Source: Acidobacteriota bacterium
GTDB taxonomy: Bacteria; Acidobacteriota; Terriglobia; UBA7540
DNA length: 64,000 bases
Direction: 5' to 3'
Assembly: GCA_902812465.1 (NCBI GenBank)
Contig: CADDZE010000008.1
Span: forward strand, 1-64,000
Positions 24,556 to 32,562 of this stretch are shown here, piece by piece. A program made the position numbers and the translations under genes. The notes below the pieces were generated by a model. It was not told the origin of the DNA. It made no database searches and was given only the letters and a program-made list of their open reading frames with translations. Each line of letters opens with the position of its first letter. Within the stretch, counting starts at the first letter, position 1.

Positions 24556-25104
24556 TCATCTCAAAGCCATCTTGATCCACAGGAAGATGATGCCCGCCGC
24601 GAAGCCGCCGGCAGCTTCATATTCGCGGTTCCGGCGATAGCGCTCCCAACGAAACCGCTCGTCAGCCGGAGTTGCCCGCCTCCGGAGTCGGGGCAAGAAG
24701 AGCGGGACAGCAGCCGCATACGAAACGTAGAGATTCCCAAACCGGGCTTGTAGTTGCCGCTCCTCGCGCCGCATCACTGGCCAGTAGACGAAGATGACCA
24801 GTGAGGCGTAGAGTGCAGCTACGATCCATGATTTCCCAGCCAGAGTGAAGCCGGCGCCCATCAGGAAACTGCCGAAGTAGAGCGGATTCCGCGTGTACGC
24901 GTAAGGGCCGGCGGTGGCAAGCTTCTGGTTCTTCTCCAGGTATCCGGCTGCCCAGGCGCGCAGCAGCAGGCCGGCGAAGGCCACGCCGCCTCCCGCTGCC
25001 AGCCAGGGGGCGGTCGGCTGAGAAAGCACGACATAAACGATGCCCAGCGCGAAACCCAGCGGCACGCGCCAGCGAGCAGCCCAGGCGCCATAGCGCTCAT
25101 CCAT
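24556..25104 (-). CDS. Isoprenylcysteine carboxyl methyltransferase family membrane protein
   Basis: A 182-residue integral membrane protein with about four or five hydrophobic segments. GPYAYTRNPLYFGSFLMGAGF and MRREERQLQARFGNLYVSYAAAVP are the SAM-binding motifs of the ICMT/PEMT superfamily (RNPxY, EExxLxxxFGxxYxxY). The bacterial substrate is unknown; a lipid or phosphoethanolamine head group is as likely as a prenylcysteine. Its start overlaps the waaC stop by eight bases, so it is translated with the LPS genes. Confidence 0.83.
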   Translation of the reverse strand: MDERYGAWAARWRVPLGFALGIVYVVLSQPTAPWLAAGGGVAFAGLLLRAWAAGYLEKNQKLATAGPYAYTRNPLYFGSFLMGAGFTLAGKSWIVAALYASLVIFVYWPVMRREERQLQARFGNLYVSYAAAVPLFLPRLRRRATPADERFRWERYRRNREYEAAGGFAAGIIFLWIKMALR

Positions 25105-26143
25105 AGGCTTTTGCTACCCTGCGCCGAATTGCCTCCCGCACCGCTTCCGCCTCGACTCCTTGGATGTAAGAGGGACGGCGGAGCCGCCGCGTGTGGTCGG
25201 TGGGCTCGCCGCTCGCCAGGGCAATATCATCGGCCGCAAACGGCCCGTTGCGCGCTGGATCGGTCGGACCGTAAATCGCCACTACCGGCGTTCCCACCGC
25301 TGCCGCCAGATGTAACGGCCCCGTGTCGCCACCAACGGCGAGGCGGGCGCGCCGTGCCAGGGCGATGAACTGGGTGAGCGTCGAGGCAAAGTAGCCAGCC
25401 CGCGGGTCATCAGCCTGGGCGAGGATGCCGCGAACCAGCGGCTCTTCGACGGCTGAGCCCGTGAAGAGAATGCTCCAGTGCCGCTCCGGTCCCAGGCCTT
25501 GCCTCAGCAGCCGCACTAGCTGCGCATAGCTGTCCGGCGGCCAGCGCTTGCTCTGCCAGCCGCCGCCGGGATTAACGAGGATGAAGTCGCGCACCCCTCG
25601 TTTCGCCAATTGCGCCTCCACGTACCGGTCATCCGCCTCAGGCTGCGGCAGGGGAAACCGCCACTGCTCGCGGCGGAGCACTGGGACGCCGAGCCGCGCC
25701 ACCAGCGCCAACCCCTCTTCGATGGCATGGGAGCCCGGCGGCACGGCCACGCGTTCGGTGTAGAACAGCGCGGCGGGCGGCTCGCGCAAGTGGGCTTCCG
25801 CCAGCCCCAGGCGCCGCGCGGATCCGCTCCAGCGCGCCAGCAGCGCCGATTTGACCAATCCCTGAAAATCGAGCACGGCGTCGTATTCCGCATCCCGCAA
25901 ACTCGCCAGGCCTCGCCAGGCCTCCTCCCAGGTTCGCGGCGAAGCCAGGCGCCGCCGCCAGCCCAGCGTATCGAGGGTCAAAACCCGCCGGACGAACGGA
26001 TTGCCTTCGAGCAACACCGCGTAGCGGGTTTCGACCGCCCAGGTGATTTCCGCCTGGGGAAACGCCTCACCCAGCGCTGCAACCGCGGGAAGCGCGTGCA
26101 CGATGTCCCCAATCGAGCTGAGCCGGATCACCAGGAAGCGCAT
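25097..26143 (-). CDS. waaC: LPS heptosyltransferase I
   Basis: A 348-residue GT9 family enzyme. MRFLVIRLSSIGDIVHALPAV is the N-terminal signature, LDFQGLVKSALLARWSG the WaaC-type acceptor segment, and GGDTGPLHLAAAVGTPVVAIYGPTDPARNGP the ADP-heptose binding block. It adds the first heptose to KDO in the LPS inner core at the cytoplasmic face of the inner membrane. Located 21 bases downstream of hldC, which makes its donor. Confidence 0.88.
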   Translation of the reverse strand: MRFLVIRLSSIGDIVHALPAVAALGEAFPQAEITWAVETRYAVLLEGNPFVRRVLTLDTLGWRRRLASPRTWEEAWRGLASLRDAEYDAVLDFQGLVKSALLARWSGSARRLGLAEAHLREPPAALFYTERVAVPPGSHAIEEGLALVARLGVPVLRREQWRFPLPQPEADDRYVEAQLAKRGVRDFILVNPGGGWQSKRWPPDSYAQLVRLLRQGLGPERHWSILFTGSAVEEPLVRGILAQADDPRAGYFASTLTQFIALARRARLAVGGDTGPLHLAAAVGTPVVAIYGPTDPARNGPFAADDIALASGEPTDHTRRLRRPSYIQGVEAEAVREAIRRRVAKAYG

Positions 26144-26164
26144 CGTCCCGGGCAGAGCGGCGGC

Positions 26165-26653
26165 TCATTCACCGGGCCTGGCCCTCCCCGCCAGTTTGGC
26201 CAGGATCGAACTCGTCGAGTGCCGCTTCGCGTCACCGACAATCCGGACGCTGCCGCCCAGTTCTTCCATCACCGCGCGCTCCGGAACGCTCCGCTCGGTG
26301 TAGTCCGTTCCCTTGCAGTGGACGTGGGGGCGGAGGTCGCGGAGGACTTCAGCAGCCGACACCGATTCAAACACCACCACATAGTCCACCGGTTCGAGGG
26401 AGGCCACCAGCTCGGCACGCGCGGCCGCCGGGAGCAGCGGCCGCCCTGGCCCTTTGAGCGCCGCGACGGCCTGGTCGCCATTGACGCCCACCACCAAAAC
26501 ATCACCCTGCTCGCGAGCCGCTCGCAGGTAGCGCACGTGGCCCACGTGCAGGAGATCGAAGCAGCCGTTGGCGAATACGATGCGCCGCCCTTCGCGGCGC
26601 AGGCGTTCACCCAGGGCCGCCACTTCGGAGCGGGGGATGATGCATGCCTTCAT
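26165..26653 (-). CDS. hldC: Heptose-1-phosphate adenylyltransferase (stand-alone RfaE domain II)
   Basis: A 162-residue nucleotidyltransferase. [22 protein letters not shown] carries the HxGH motif, [20 protein letters not shown] and the C-terminal STSSILAKL (ISSTxI-type) bind ATP. It makes ADP-D-glycero-beta-D-manno-heptose from heptose-1-phosphate. In E. coli this domain is fused to the kinase as HldE; here it is separate but its ATG overlaps the kinase stop as ATGA, keeping the pair coupled. Confidence 0.88.
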   Translation of the reverse strand: MKACIIPRSEVAALGERLRREGRRIVFANGCFDLLHVGHVRYLRAAREQGDVLVVGVNGDQAVAALKGPGRPLLPAAARAELVASLEPVDYVVVFESVSAAEVLRDLRPHVHCKGTDYTERSVPERAVMEELGGSVRIVGDAKRHSTSSILAKLAGRARPGE

Positions 26654-27669
26654 GCGTTGCGGATCGCCTCCGCCAGCTCCCGGCGCGAGACCGTGGCCGT
26701 GCCACTCTTCATCACCACGAGCCCGCCGGCACAGTTCGCCAGCATGGCAGCATGGAGCTTGCTCGCGCCACTGGCGAGCGCTAGCGTGAACACCGCGATC
26801 ACTGTGTCTCCGGCGCCGGTGACGTCAGCCACCTCGTCGCTGCCAAAGATGGGCAGGCGCCGGGGCGCGCGGCGAGGCTCGTAGAGCACCATGCCTTCGC
26901 GGCCGCGCGTCACCAGCAGCGCGGCGAGCGCCTGGCCGTGCAGCAGGCGGCGCGCCAGGCGGTCCAGAGTCTGCAAGTTGTCACCAATGCGCTGCCCGAA
27001 CGCTTGCTCGACTTCGGGCTCATTCGGGGTGGAGGCGGTAAGGCCGCGATAGGTGCGCACGTCGTAGCGCGAGTCGACGGTCATGATCAGATCCTCGCGG
27101 CCCAGGCGCTTGGCGTGCTGGCGCAGGAATTCTGCCTCGGCAGCGCTCGCAGCGCCGTAGCCATAGTCCGAGAAGAGCAACGCATCGGCTTGCCGCAGAT
27201 GCGGCAGCAGCGACCGGCTCAGGCGGCGGCGCAAGGGGACTGGCAGGCGGTCCGGCTCGCGATCGACGCGGACGATCTGCTGCGGATGCCCGTGTCCCAG
27301 GACGCCGAGGATGCGCGACTTGGTGGGAGTGGGATAATCCGCACGCCGCCGCACCAGAGCCGTAGGCACGCCCTTCTCGCCGAAGTACTTCAGCAAGGCT
27401 TCGCCCGCTTCATCCCGCCCTACGACTCCAGCGACAATGATGCGGGCATCGAGGTCGGCCAGATTGTTTGCCGCGTTCGCCCCGCCGCCTGGCACAATCC
27501 GCCGCTCCCGCTGCTTGAGGATCAAGACGGGTGCTTCGCGCGAAACGCGAGAGATCTCACCGCAGACGAATTCGTCCGCGACCAGATCGCCCAGCAGGAT
27601 GATCCGCCGCCGGGGAAAGCGATCGATCACGGCCAGCAGCGCCGCGCGGTCTGGTGCGGTAATCTGCAT
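26650..27669 (-). CDS. hldA: Heptose-7-phosphate kinase (RfaE domain I, PfkB family)
   Basis: A 339-residue ribokinase-like protein: [25 protein letters not shown] at the start, [16 protein letters not shown] sugar-binding GG motif, and [20 protein letters not shown] with the catalytic Asp. It phosphorylates D-glycero-D-manno-heptose 7-phosphate at C1. ATG 27669 with GGAAGG ten bases upstream is chosen over a Met 35 codons earlier, which would add a basic non-conserved extension. GmhA, GmhB and HldD are not in the window. Confidence 0.88.
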   Translation of the reverse strand: MQITAPDRAALLAVIDRFPRRRIILLGDLVADEFVCGEISRVSREAPVLILKQRERRIVPGGGANAANNLADLDARIIVAGVVGRDEAGEALLKYFGEKGVPTALVRRRADYPTPTKSRILGVLGHGHPQQIVRVDREPDRLPVPLRRRLSRSLLPHLRQADALLFSDYGYGAASAAEAEFLRQHAKRLGREDLIMTVDSRYDVRTYRGLTASTPNEPEVEQAFGQRIGDNLQTLDRLARRLLHGQALAALLVTRGREGMVLYEPRRAPRRLPIFGSDEVADVTGAGDTVIAVFTLALASGASKLHAAMLANCAGGLVVMKSGTATVSRRELAEAIRNA

Positions 27670-27785
27670 CGAAGAACCGCCTTCCGCCCTCGCTCCTCCC
27701 AACCTATGACCCTCGCTCAGATTCCTTCGCCCAGCGGCTCTCATCACAACGGGTACGGCCGGGCGCGGAAGCATGGAGCATCCGG

Positions 27786-28847
27786 TCAGCCTGCCTTAGC
27801 CAGCTCCAGTGCCGCCCGATAAACCTCTGCGACCTCGAGTCCCATCATGCACCGGAAGTCGATGGGACATTCGCGCAGGCCGCACGGGCTGCAGGGGACA
27901 TGATGCTTCACCACCCGCACGCGCTGGCCCACCGGGCCCGTGGCCCGTTCATCCGTGGAGCCGAAGACCGCCACGACAGGCACGCCCAGCGCCGTGGCCA
28001 CGTGCATCGGGCCGGAGTCATTCGAAACCACCAGCTGGCAACACGAGATCAGCGCCATGAACTGGCGCAGCGTGGTCTTCCCGGCCAGGATCGTGGGTGT
28101 GTGTTGCATCTCGCGGGCGATGCCTTCGGCCAGCGGCGCCTCCGCCGCCGACCCGAAGATCAGGATGTCCGCGTGCAGCCCTTCCACCAACCGGTCACTG
28201 AGATCGGCGAAGGACTCAGGCGGCCACCGCTTGGCGGGTCCAAAGCTCGCCCCCGGGCAAAGCCCGACTAGGAACCTGGGGCCCCGCAGCGCCAGTGCTT
28301 CCAGTCGCTCTGCCGCCCACGTCTTCTCAGCAGGAGAAAGCACCAGGCGGATTTCTTCGACCGGTTGCGGCTTGCTAATCACGCCGGCGCGAAAAAGCAG
28401 CTCAAGATAGTAATTTACCTGGTGGCCGTAAGCGGCGCGCGGCGGCGGCTGGACGGGATGCGTCAGCAACAGCTCGCGCCCGTGCCGCTCGTACCCAAGG
28501 CGGGTGGGAATCCGCGCACGCCAGGCCATCCAGGCAGCGTGAAAGGCATTTTGCAAGAGCACCGCCGCGTCAAACGCCTCGGCCTTGAGCTGCCCGATCA
28601 GCTTCCGGAAGCCACGCACGCCACGATGCTCGCCAGTGCGATCGTAGACGATCTGGCGGCTGACGGCTGGATGCCCCTCGTACAGCTCGCTCACCCAAGG
28701 CTTGGAAACCACCACCAGCTCCGCCTCCGGAAAGCGCTTCCGCAGAGCCTCTAGGGCCGGGAGGGATAGCACGGCGTCCCCGATCCAGTTCGTCGCCCGG
28801 ACCATGATCTTGCCCGGATTCACCAGCGCGCTTCCGCGAACAATCAT
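27786..28847 (-). CDS. waaF: LPS heptosyltransferase II
   Basis: A 353-residue GT9 enzyme. IMVRATNWIGDAVLSLPALEAL is the WaaF opening (NWIGD), QNAFHAAWMAWRARIPTRLGY the WaaF-type segment, and SNDSGPMHVATALGVPVVAVFGSTDERATGP the donor site; the C terminus has the cysteine-rich CSPCGLRECPIDFRCM. It adds the second heptose. The start could also be the Met at residue 15. Five bases downstream of lpxK. Confidence 0.88.
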   Translation of the reverse strand: MIVRGSALVNPGKIMVRATNWIGDAVLSLPALEALRKRFPEAELVVVSKPWVSELYEGHPAVSRQIVYDRTGEHRGVRGFRKLIGQLKAEAFDAAVLLQNAFHAAWMAWRARIPTRLGYERHGRELLLTHPVQPPPRAAYGHQVNYYLELLFRAGVISKPQPVEEIRLVLSPAEKTWAAERLEALALRGPRFLVGLCPGASFGPAKRWPPESFADLSDRLVEGLHADILIFGSAAEAPLAEGIAREMQHTPTILAGKTTLRQFMALISCCQLVVSNDSGPMHVATALGVPVVAVFGSTDERATGPVGQRVRVVKHHVPCSPCGLRECPIDFRCMMGLEVAEVYRAALELAKAG

Positions 28848-28852
28848 AAGAA

Positions 28853-29899
28853 TCAGCGAGGCAACACCGCCAGCAGGGCTTGCTCAAGCACCGGTGCCTC
28901 GTGCACATCGACGGGGGCGTGGCACACCAGAATCGCCATCTGCTCTTCCTGAGACGTCGCCCGCTCGTTCAGCGGGGGGAAATTGCAGATGTCCTTTTCT
29001 GTGGTGACGAGAGCCCGGGCGGCTGCGGCGCGCGCCTGAGCCGTCAGTTGCCCCAGCTCGCGGCCGGTGTAACGATGGTGGTCGCGAAACGCTGCGTGCC
29101 CCGCCACACTAAATCCCCACAGCTTGAGGTCAGCCAAGAATGCGTGGGGGTGTCCCGTGCCACAAAAGGCGAATACGGGAAGGTTGCGATAATCTGCGCC
29201 TGCCGGACTGCCGCCGCCGGCCAACTCCCTCACCCCAGCCAGCCGGGTGCGGGCGCGAACAATAAGGGCGCGCGGATTGAGGTTGCAGGCCAGCCTTTCC
29301 AGCGCATCCGGCGGCGCCAGCTCGGTTCGCGTCACAACCACGATCTGGGCGCGGCGGAGCGCGGCGCAGGGCTCGCGCTGGCGCCCGGCCGGCAGCAAGG
29401 CGCCGTCCGACAGTGGCTGCGTGGCGTCCAACAGGACCACGTCGAGGTCGCGCGCTAAGGCCCAGTGCTGAAAGCCGTCGTCGAGCAAATGGACGTCGAC
29501 GCCAAAACGATCCTCGGCCAGAAGGCCGGCGCGGTAGCGGTCAGCGGCCACCACGATGGGGACTTCGGGCAGCCACCGCGCCAGCAGCGCCGGCTCATCC
29601 CCGGCGTGGCGCGGATCGGGCTTCCGGTCAGCCGCCGGATCAATGACGAGGGGGTCGCGCTGCCGCGTCCGACCATAGCCTCGGGTAAGGATACTCGGCC
29701 GGTACCCGTGCCGGAGAAGTGCCTCAGCCATCCAGGCCACCAGCGGCGTCTTCCCCGTTCCGCCTACCGTGATGTTGCCCACACTGATCACCGGACGGTG
29801 CAAGCGCCGGGCCTGCAACCAACCTCTGTGGTAAGCGGCCGTTCGCAAGGCCACGCCACAGCGGAAGGCTCCGGCCAGTGGCCGAAGCAGCGTGGACAT
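28853..29899 (-). CDS. lpxK: Tetraacyldisaccharide 4'-kinase
   Basis: A 348-residue membrane-associated kinase. An N-terminal hydrophobic helix precedes VISVGNITVGGTGKTPLVAWMAEAL, the LpxK P loop, followed by ILTRGYGR, GDEPALLARWLPEVPIVV and HLLDDGFQHWALARDLDVVLLDA. It phosphorylates the lipid A precursor at the 4' position. Start is ATG 29899, with a GTG codon directly before it at 29902. About 100 bases downstream of waaA. Confidence 0.9.
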   Translation of the reverse strand: MSTLLRPLAGAFRCGVALRTAAYHRGWLQARRLHRPVISVGNITVGGTGKTPLVAWMAEALLRHGYRPSILTRGYGRTRQRDPLVIDPAADRKPDPRHAGDEPALLARWLPEVPIVVAADRYRAGLLAEDRFGVDVHLLDDGFQHWALARDLDVVLLDATQPLSDGALLPAGRQREPCAALRRAQIVVVTRTELAPPDALERLACNLNPRALIVRARTRLAGVRELAGGGSPAGADYRNLPVFAFCGTGHPHAFLADLKLWGFSVAGHAAFRDHHRYTGRELGQLTAQARAAAARALVTTEKDICNFPPLNERATSQEEQMAILVCHAPVDVHEAPVLEQALLAVLPR

Positions 29900-30001
29900 C
29901 ACACCCTGTGCGTCTTCCAGCGCTCTTCATCCCCCTTTCTGGCCACTGCGCCCCAGCCACTCGGCAGGCCCACGGCCGGAGCCCGATGCGGCGGTGGACC
30001 G

Positions 30002-31291
30002 TCAGAAGCCTAAGGCGGCCAGGGCCTCCAGCACGCGCCCGGTTGCACCCGACTCGCGTTCGAGCAGGCGCCGTGCGGCCGCGCCCATCCGGCGCTGGCG
30101 CTCTGCGTCCGCCAACAGGTCCTGCGCCGCCCGGGCGAGTCCGTCCGCGTCTTGCACTTCCAGGGCGGCATCCTCCTGCAAGAACAGCATGGCGGCGTCC
30201 CGGAAGTTTTCCATGTGCGGCCCAAAGAGGATCGGCTTGCCCCAGTAGGCAGGCTCCAACAGGTTGTGTCCTCCCGCCGGAACCAGGCTGCCGCCCACAA
30301 AAACGACGTCCCCGCAGCGCAGCAGACCACCCAACTCCCCGATGGTGTCCAGCAGCAGGATTTCGGCTTGCGCAAGCGGCCCGGCGATGCGGTCACCTGC
30401 CAGCCCAGTTCTTCGCACCCAGCGATATCCCTGCTCCGCCACGACTGCCGCCACGGCGTCAAAACGCTCGGGATGGCGCGGCGCCAGAATCAGGAGTCCG
30501 CGCGGGAAACGCCGGCGCACTTGCCCCCAGGCCTTGAGGACCAGCGGCTCCTCCTTCGGCATGGTGCTGGCCGCGATCAGGACTGGCTGGCGGCCCGTGG
30601 AACGCAGGGCCTGCTCCAGGCAGGGCGCGATGGCACTCACGTGGACGGGAGTCGCATCAAACTTCAGGTTTCCGACGGCACGGACGCGTTCGGCGGGCGC
30701 CGCTAACGCCCGGAAGCGTTCCGCATCGCGCTCCGTCTGCGCCAGGATCAGGTCCACGTTGGCCAGCACCCGGCGCATGAACGGGCGCACCAGGCGGTAG
30801 CCGCGAAACGAGCGGTCCGACAAACGCGCATTCACTATCACCACGCGCGCCCCGAATTGATGCGCCCCCTGGAGCAGATTAGGCCACAGTTCCGTCTCGG
30901 CGATCAACAGCAGACCCGGCTTAACTTGCCGCAGCACGCGCTCCACCGACCACTGCCAGTCGAAAGGAAGATAGAAGCGGCCCGCCAAGTCCGGAAGGCG
31001 CGCCGCTCCTGCCTCGCGGCCGGTGGGCGTGACGTGGCTTATGAAGACCGGCCGGTCCGGGTGGCGCCGCCGGATCTCCTGCACCAGGCGGACCACACCG
31101 AGGGTTTCACCCACCGAAACCGCATGCACCCAAATGGCCGGTTGAGCGCTGCTGGGCGGCTGGATTCCAAGGTAGCCCAGCCTCTCCCGCCAGTAGGCGC
31201 GCCAGTTTGCGCGCCGCCGGTATCGCCACCAGTAACCTGGGGCGGCGAGGAGGAATGTTGCGGAGAACAGAATGCTATAGAGCAGGAACAT
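30002..31291 (-). CDS. waaA: KDO transferase
   Basis: A 429-residue GT30 enzyme. An N-terminal membrane anchor (MFLLYSILFSATFLLAAPGYW) is followed by IWVHAVSVGETLGVVRLVQEI with the catalytic Glu, LIAETELWPNLLQGAHQFGARVVIVNARLSDRSFRGY, and the C-terminal GGLLRCGDVVFVGGSLVPAGGHNLLEPAYWGKPILFGPH. It transfers KDO to lipid A precursor at the inner membrane. Sixty bases downstream of the aminotransferase gene. Confidence 0.92.
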   Translation of the reverse strand: MFLLYSILFSATFLLAAPGYWWRYRRRANWRAYWRERLGYLGIQPPSSAQPAIWVHAVSVGETLGVVRLVQEIRRRHPDRPVFISHVTPTGREAGAARLPDLAGRFYLPFDWQWSVERVLRQVKPGLLLIAETELWPNLLQGAHQFGARVVIVNARLSDRSFRGYRLVRPFMRRVLANVDLILAQTERDAERFRALAAPAERVRAVGNLKFDATPVHVSAIAPCLEQALRSTGRQPVLIAASTMPKEEPLVLKAWGQVRRRFPRGLLILAPRHPERFDAVAAVVAEQGYRWVRRTGLAGDRIAGPLAQAEILLLDTIGELGGLLRCGDVVFVGGSLVPAGGHNLLEPAYWGKPILFGPHMENFRDAAMLFLQEDAALEVQDADGLARAAQDLLADAERQRRMGAAARRLLERESGATGRVLEALAALGF

Positions 31292-31351
31292 CGACGGCAG
31301 GCACTATCGCCCGTGGACCTGGGGTAGCCGTTGGGGCATGAACAACCCTTC

Positions 31352-32530
31352 TCAGCGCTTGGCAGCCGCCCCGGTCCTGATCCGCGCCAGACGCCGCGCC
31401 GCCTCGTCCAAGGTCTGGTCCTTCTTACAGAAGCAGAACCTCACTTGCTGACTGCCAGACTCGGGCTGGCTGTAGAAGCTGCTCCCCGGAACCACGGCGA
31501 CTCCCACTTCGGCCACCAGGTAGCGGCTGAACTCGACGTCGTTGGGAAAGCCGAATCCGGCAATGTCGGTCATGATGTAGTAGGCGCCGCGGGGCTTGAA
31601 GCATCGGAAGCCCGCCGCTTCCAGCATCACCAGCGTGCGGTCGCGCCGTCGGACGTAGGCTTGCTGCAGACTGGCGTAGTACTCATCCGGCAGCCGCAGG
31701 GCGTAGGCTCCTGCCTCTTGCAGGGGCGCGGCGGCACCCACGGTGAGGAAGTCATGCATCTTGCGGATGGCGTTGGTAACCTCCGGGTTGGCGATGGCGT
31801 AGCCCACGCGCCAGCCGGTTACGCTATAGGTCTTGGACATGCCGTTGACGGTGATGGTCCGCTCGCGCATGCCCGGCAGCGAGGCCATGGAGATGTGCTC
31901 CGCCCCATCGTAGACCATGTATTGGTAAATCTCGTCAGTGATCACGTAGGAGTTCCACCGCTCCGCCAGGGCAGCGATGGTCGCCAGCTCTTCGCGGGTG
32001 AAGACCTTACCCGTGGGGTTGTTGGGCGTATTCAGGATCAACGCCCGCGTGCGGCGGTTGAACGCCGCGGCCAGTTCCTCCGGATCGAAGCTCCAGTCCG
32101 GGGGCCGCAGGCGGACGAAGCGCGGCACCGCGCCGCAAATCACCGCGTCCGGGCCGTAGTTCTCATAGAAGGGCTCGAAAACGATCACCTCGTCACCGGG
32201 ATCCACCACCGCAAGCATCGAAGCCACCATCGCCTCGGTCGCGCCACAGCAGACGGTGATCTCCCGTTCTGGGTCGATGGCCAGGCCCGTATCACGCTCG
32301 AAGCGCTCCGCGATGGCCTGGCGGAATTCGCGGGCTCCCCAGGTGATCGCGTACTGGTTGATGTCGGCACGGATGGCGCGAACCGCCGCCTCCTTCACCT
32401 CCTCCGGCGCCGCAAAGTCCGGGAAGCCCTGCGCCAGGTTAATGGCGTCATGCTCGAGCGCCAGCCGCGTCATTTCGCGGATCACTGACTCGGTAAATTG
32501 CTGTGCCTTCTGCGAGATCTGTGGTTTCAT
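31352..32530 (-). CDS. PLP-dependent aminotransferase, class I/II
   Basis: A 392-residue fold-type I aminotransferase. The PLP lysine is K233 in VNGMSKTYSVTGWRVGYA; NLAQGFPDF, NTPNNPTGKVF and the Arg that binds the substrate carboxylate near the C terminus (QVRFCFCKKD) are present. The opening and the SKTYSVTGWR motif resemble the kynurenine/methionine/aspartate aminotransferase group. Substrate is not resolved. It lies between slt (32 bases upstream) and waaA in one orientation. Confidence 0.88.
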   Translation of the reverse strand: MKPQISQKAQQFTESVIREMTRLALEHDAINLAQGFPDFAAPEEVKEAAVRAIRADINQYAITWGAREFRQAIAERFERDTGLAIDPEREITVCCGATEAMVASMLAVVDPGDEVIVFEPFYENYGPDAVICGAVPRFVRLRPPDWSFDPEELAAAFNRRTRALILNTPNNPTGKVFTREELATIAALAERWNSYVITDEIYQYMVYDGAEHISMASLPGMRERTITVNGMSKTYSVTGWRVGYAIANPEVTNAIRKMHDFLTVGAAAPLQEAGAYALRLPDEYYASLQQAYVRRRDRTLVMLEAAGFRCFKPRGAYYIMTDIAGFGFPNDVEFSRYLVAEVGVAVVPGSSFYSQPESGSQQVRFCFCKKDQTLDEAARRLARIRTGAAAKR

Positions 32531-32562
32531 GCGAAAGTCCCAAGGGCTGCTAGCGCCTGGCG

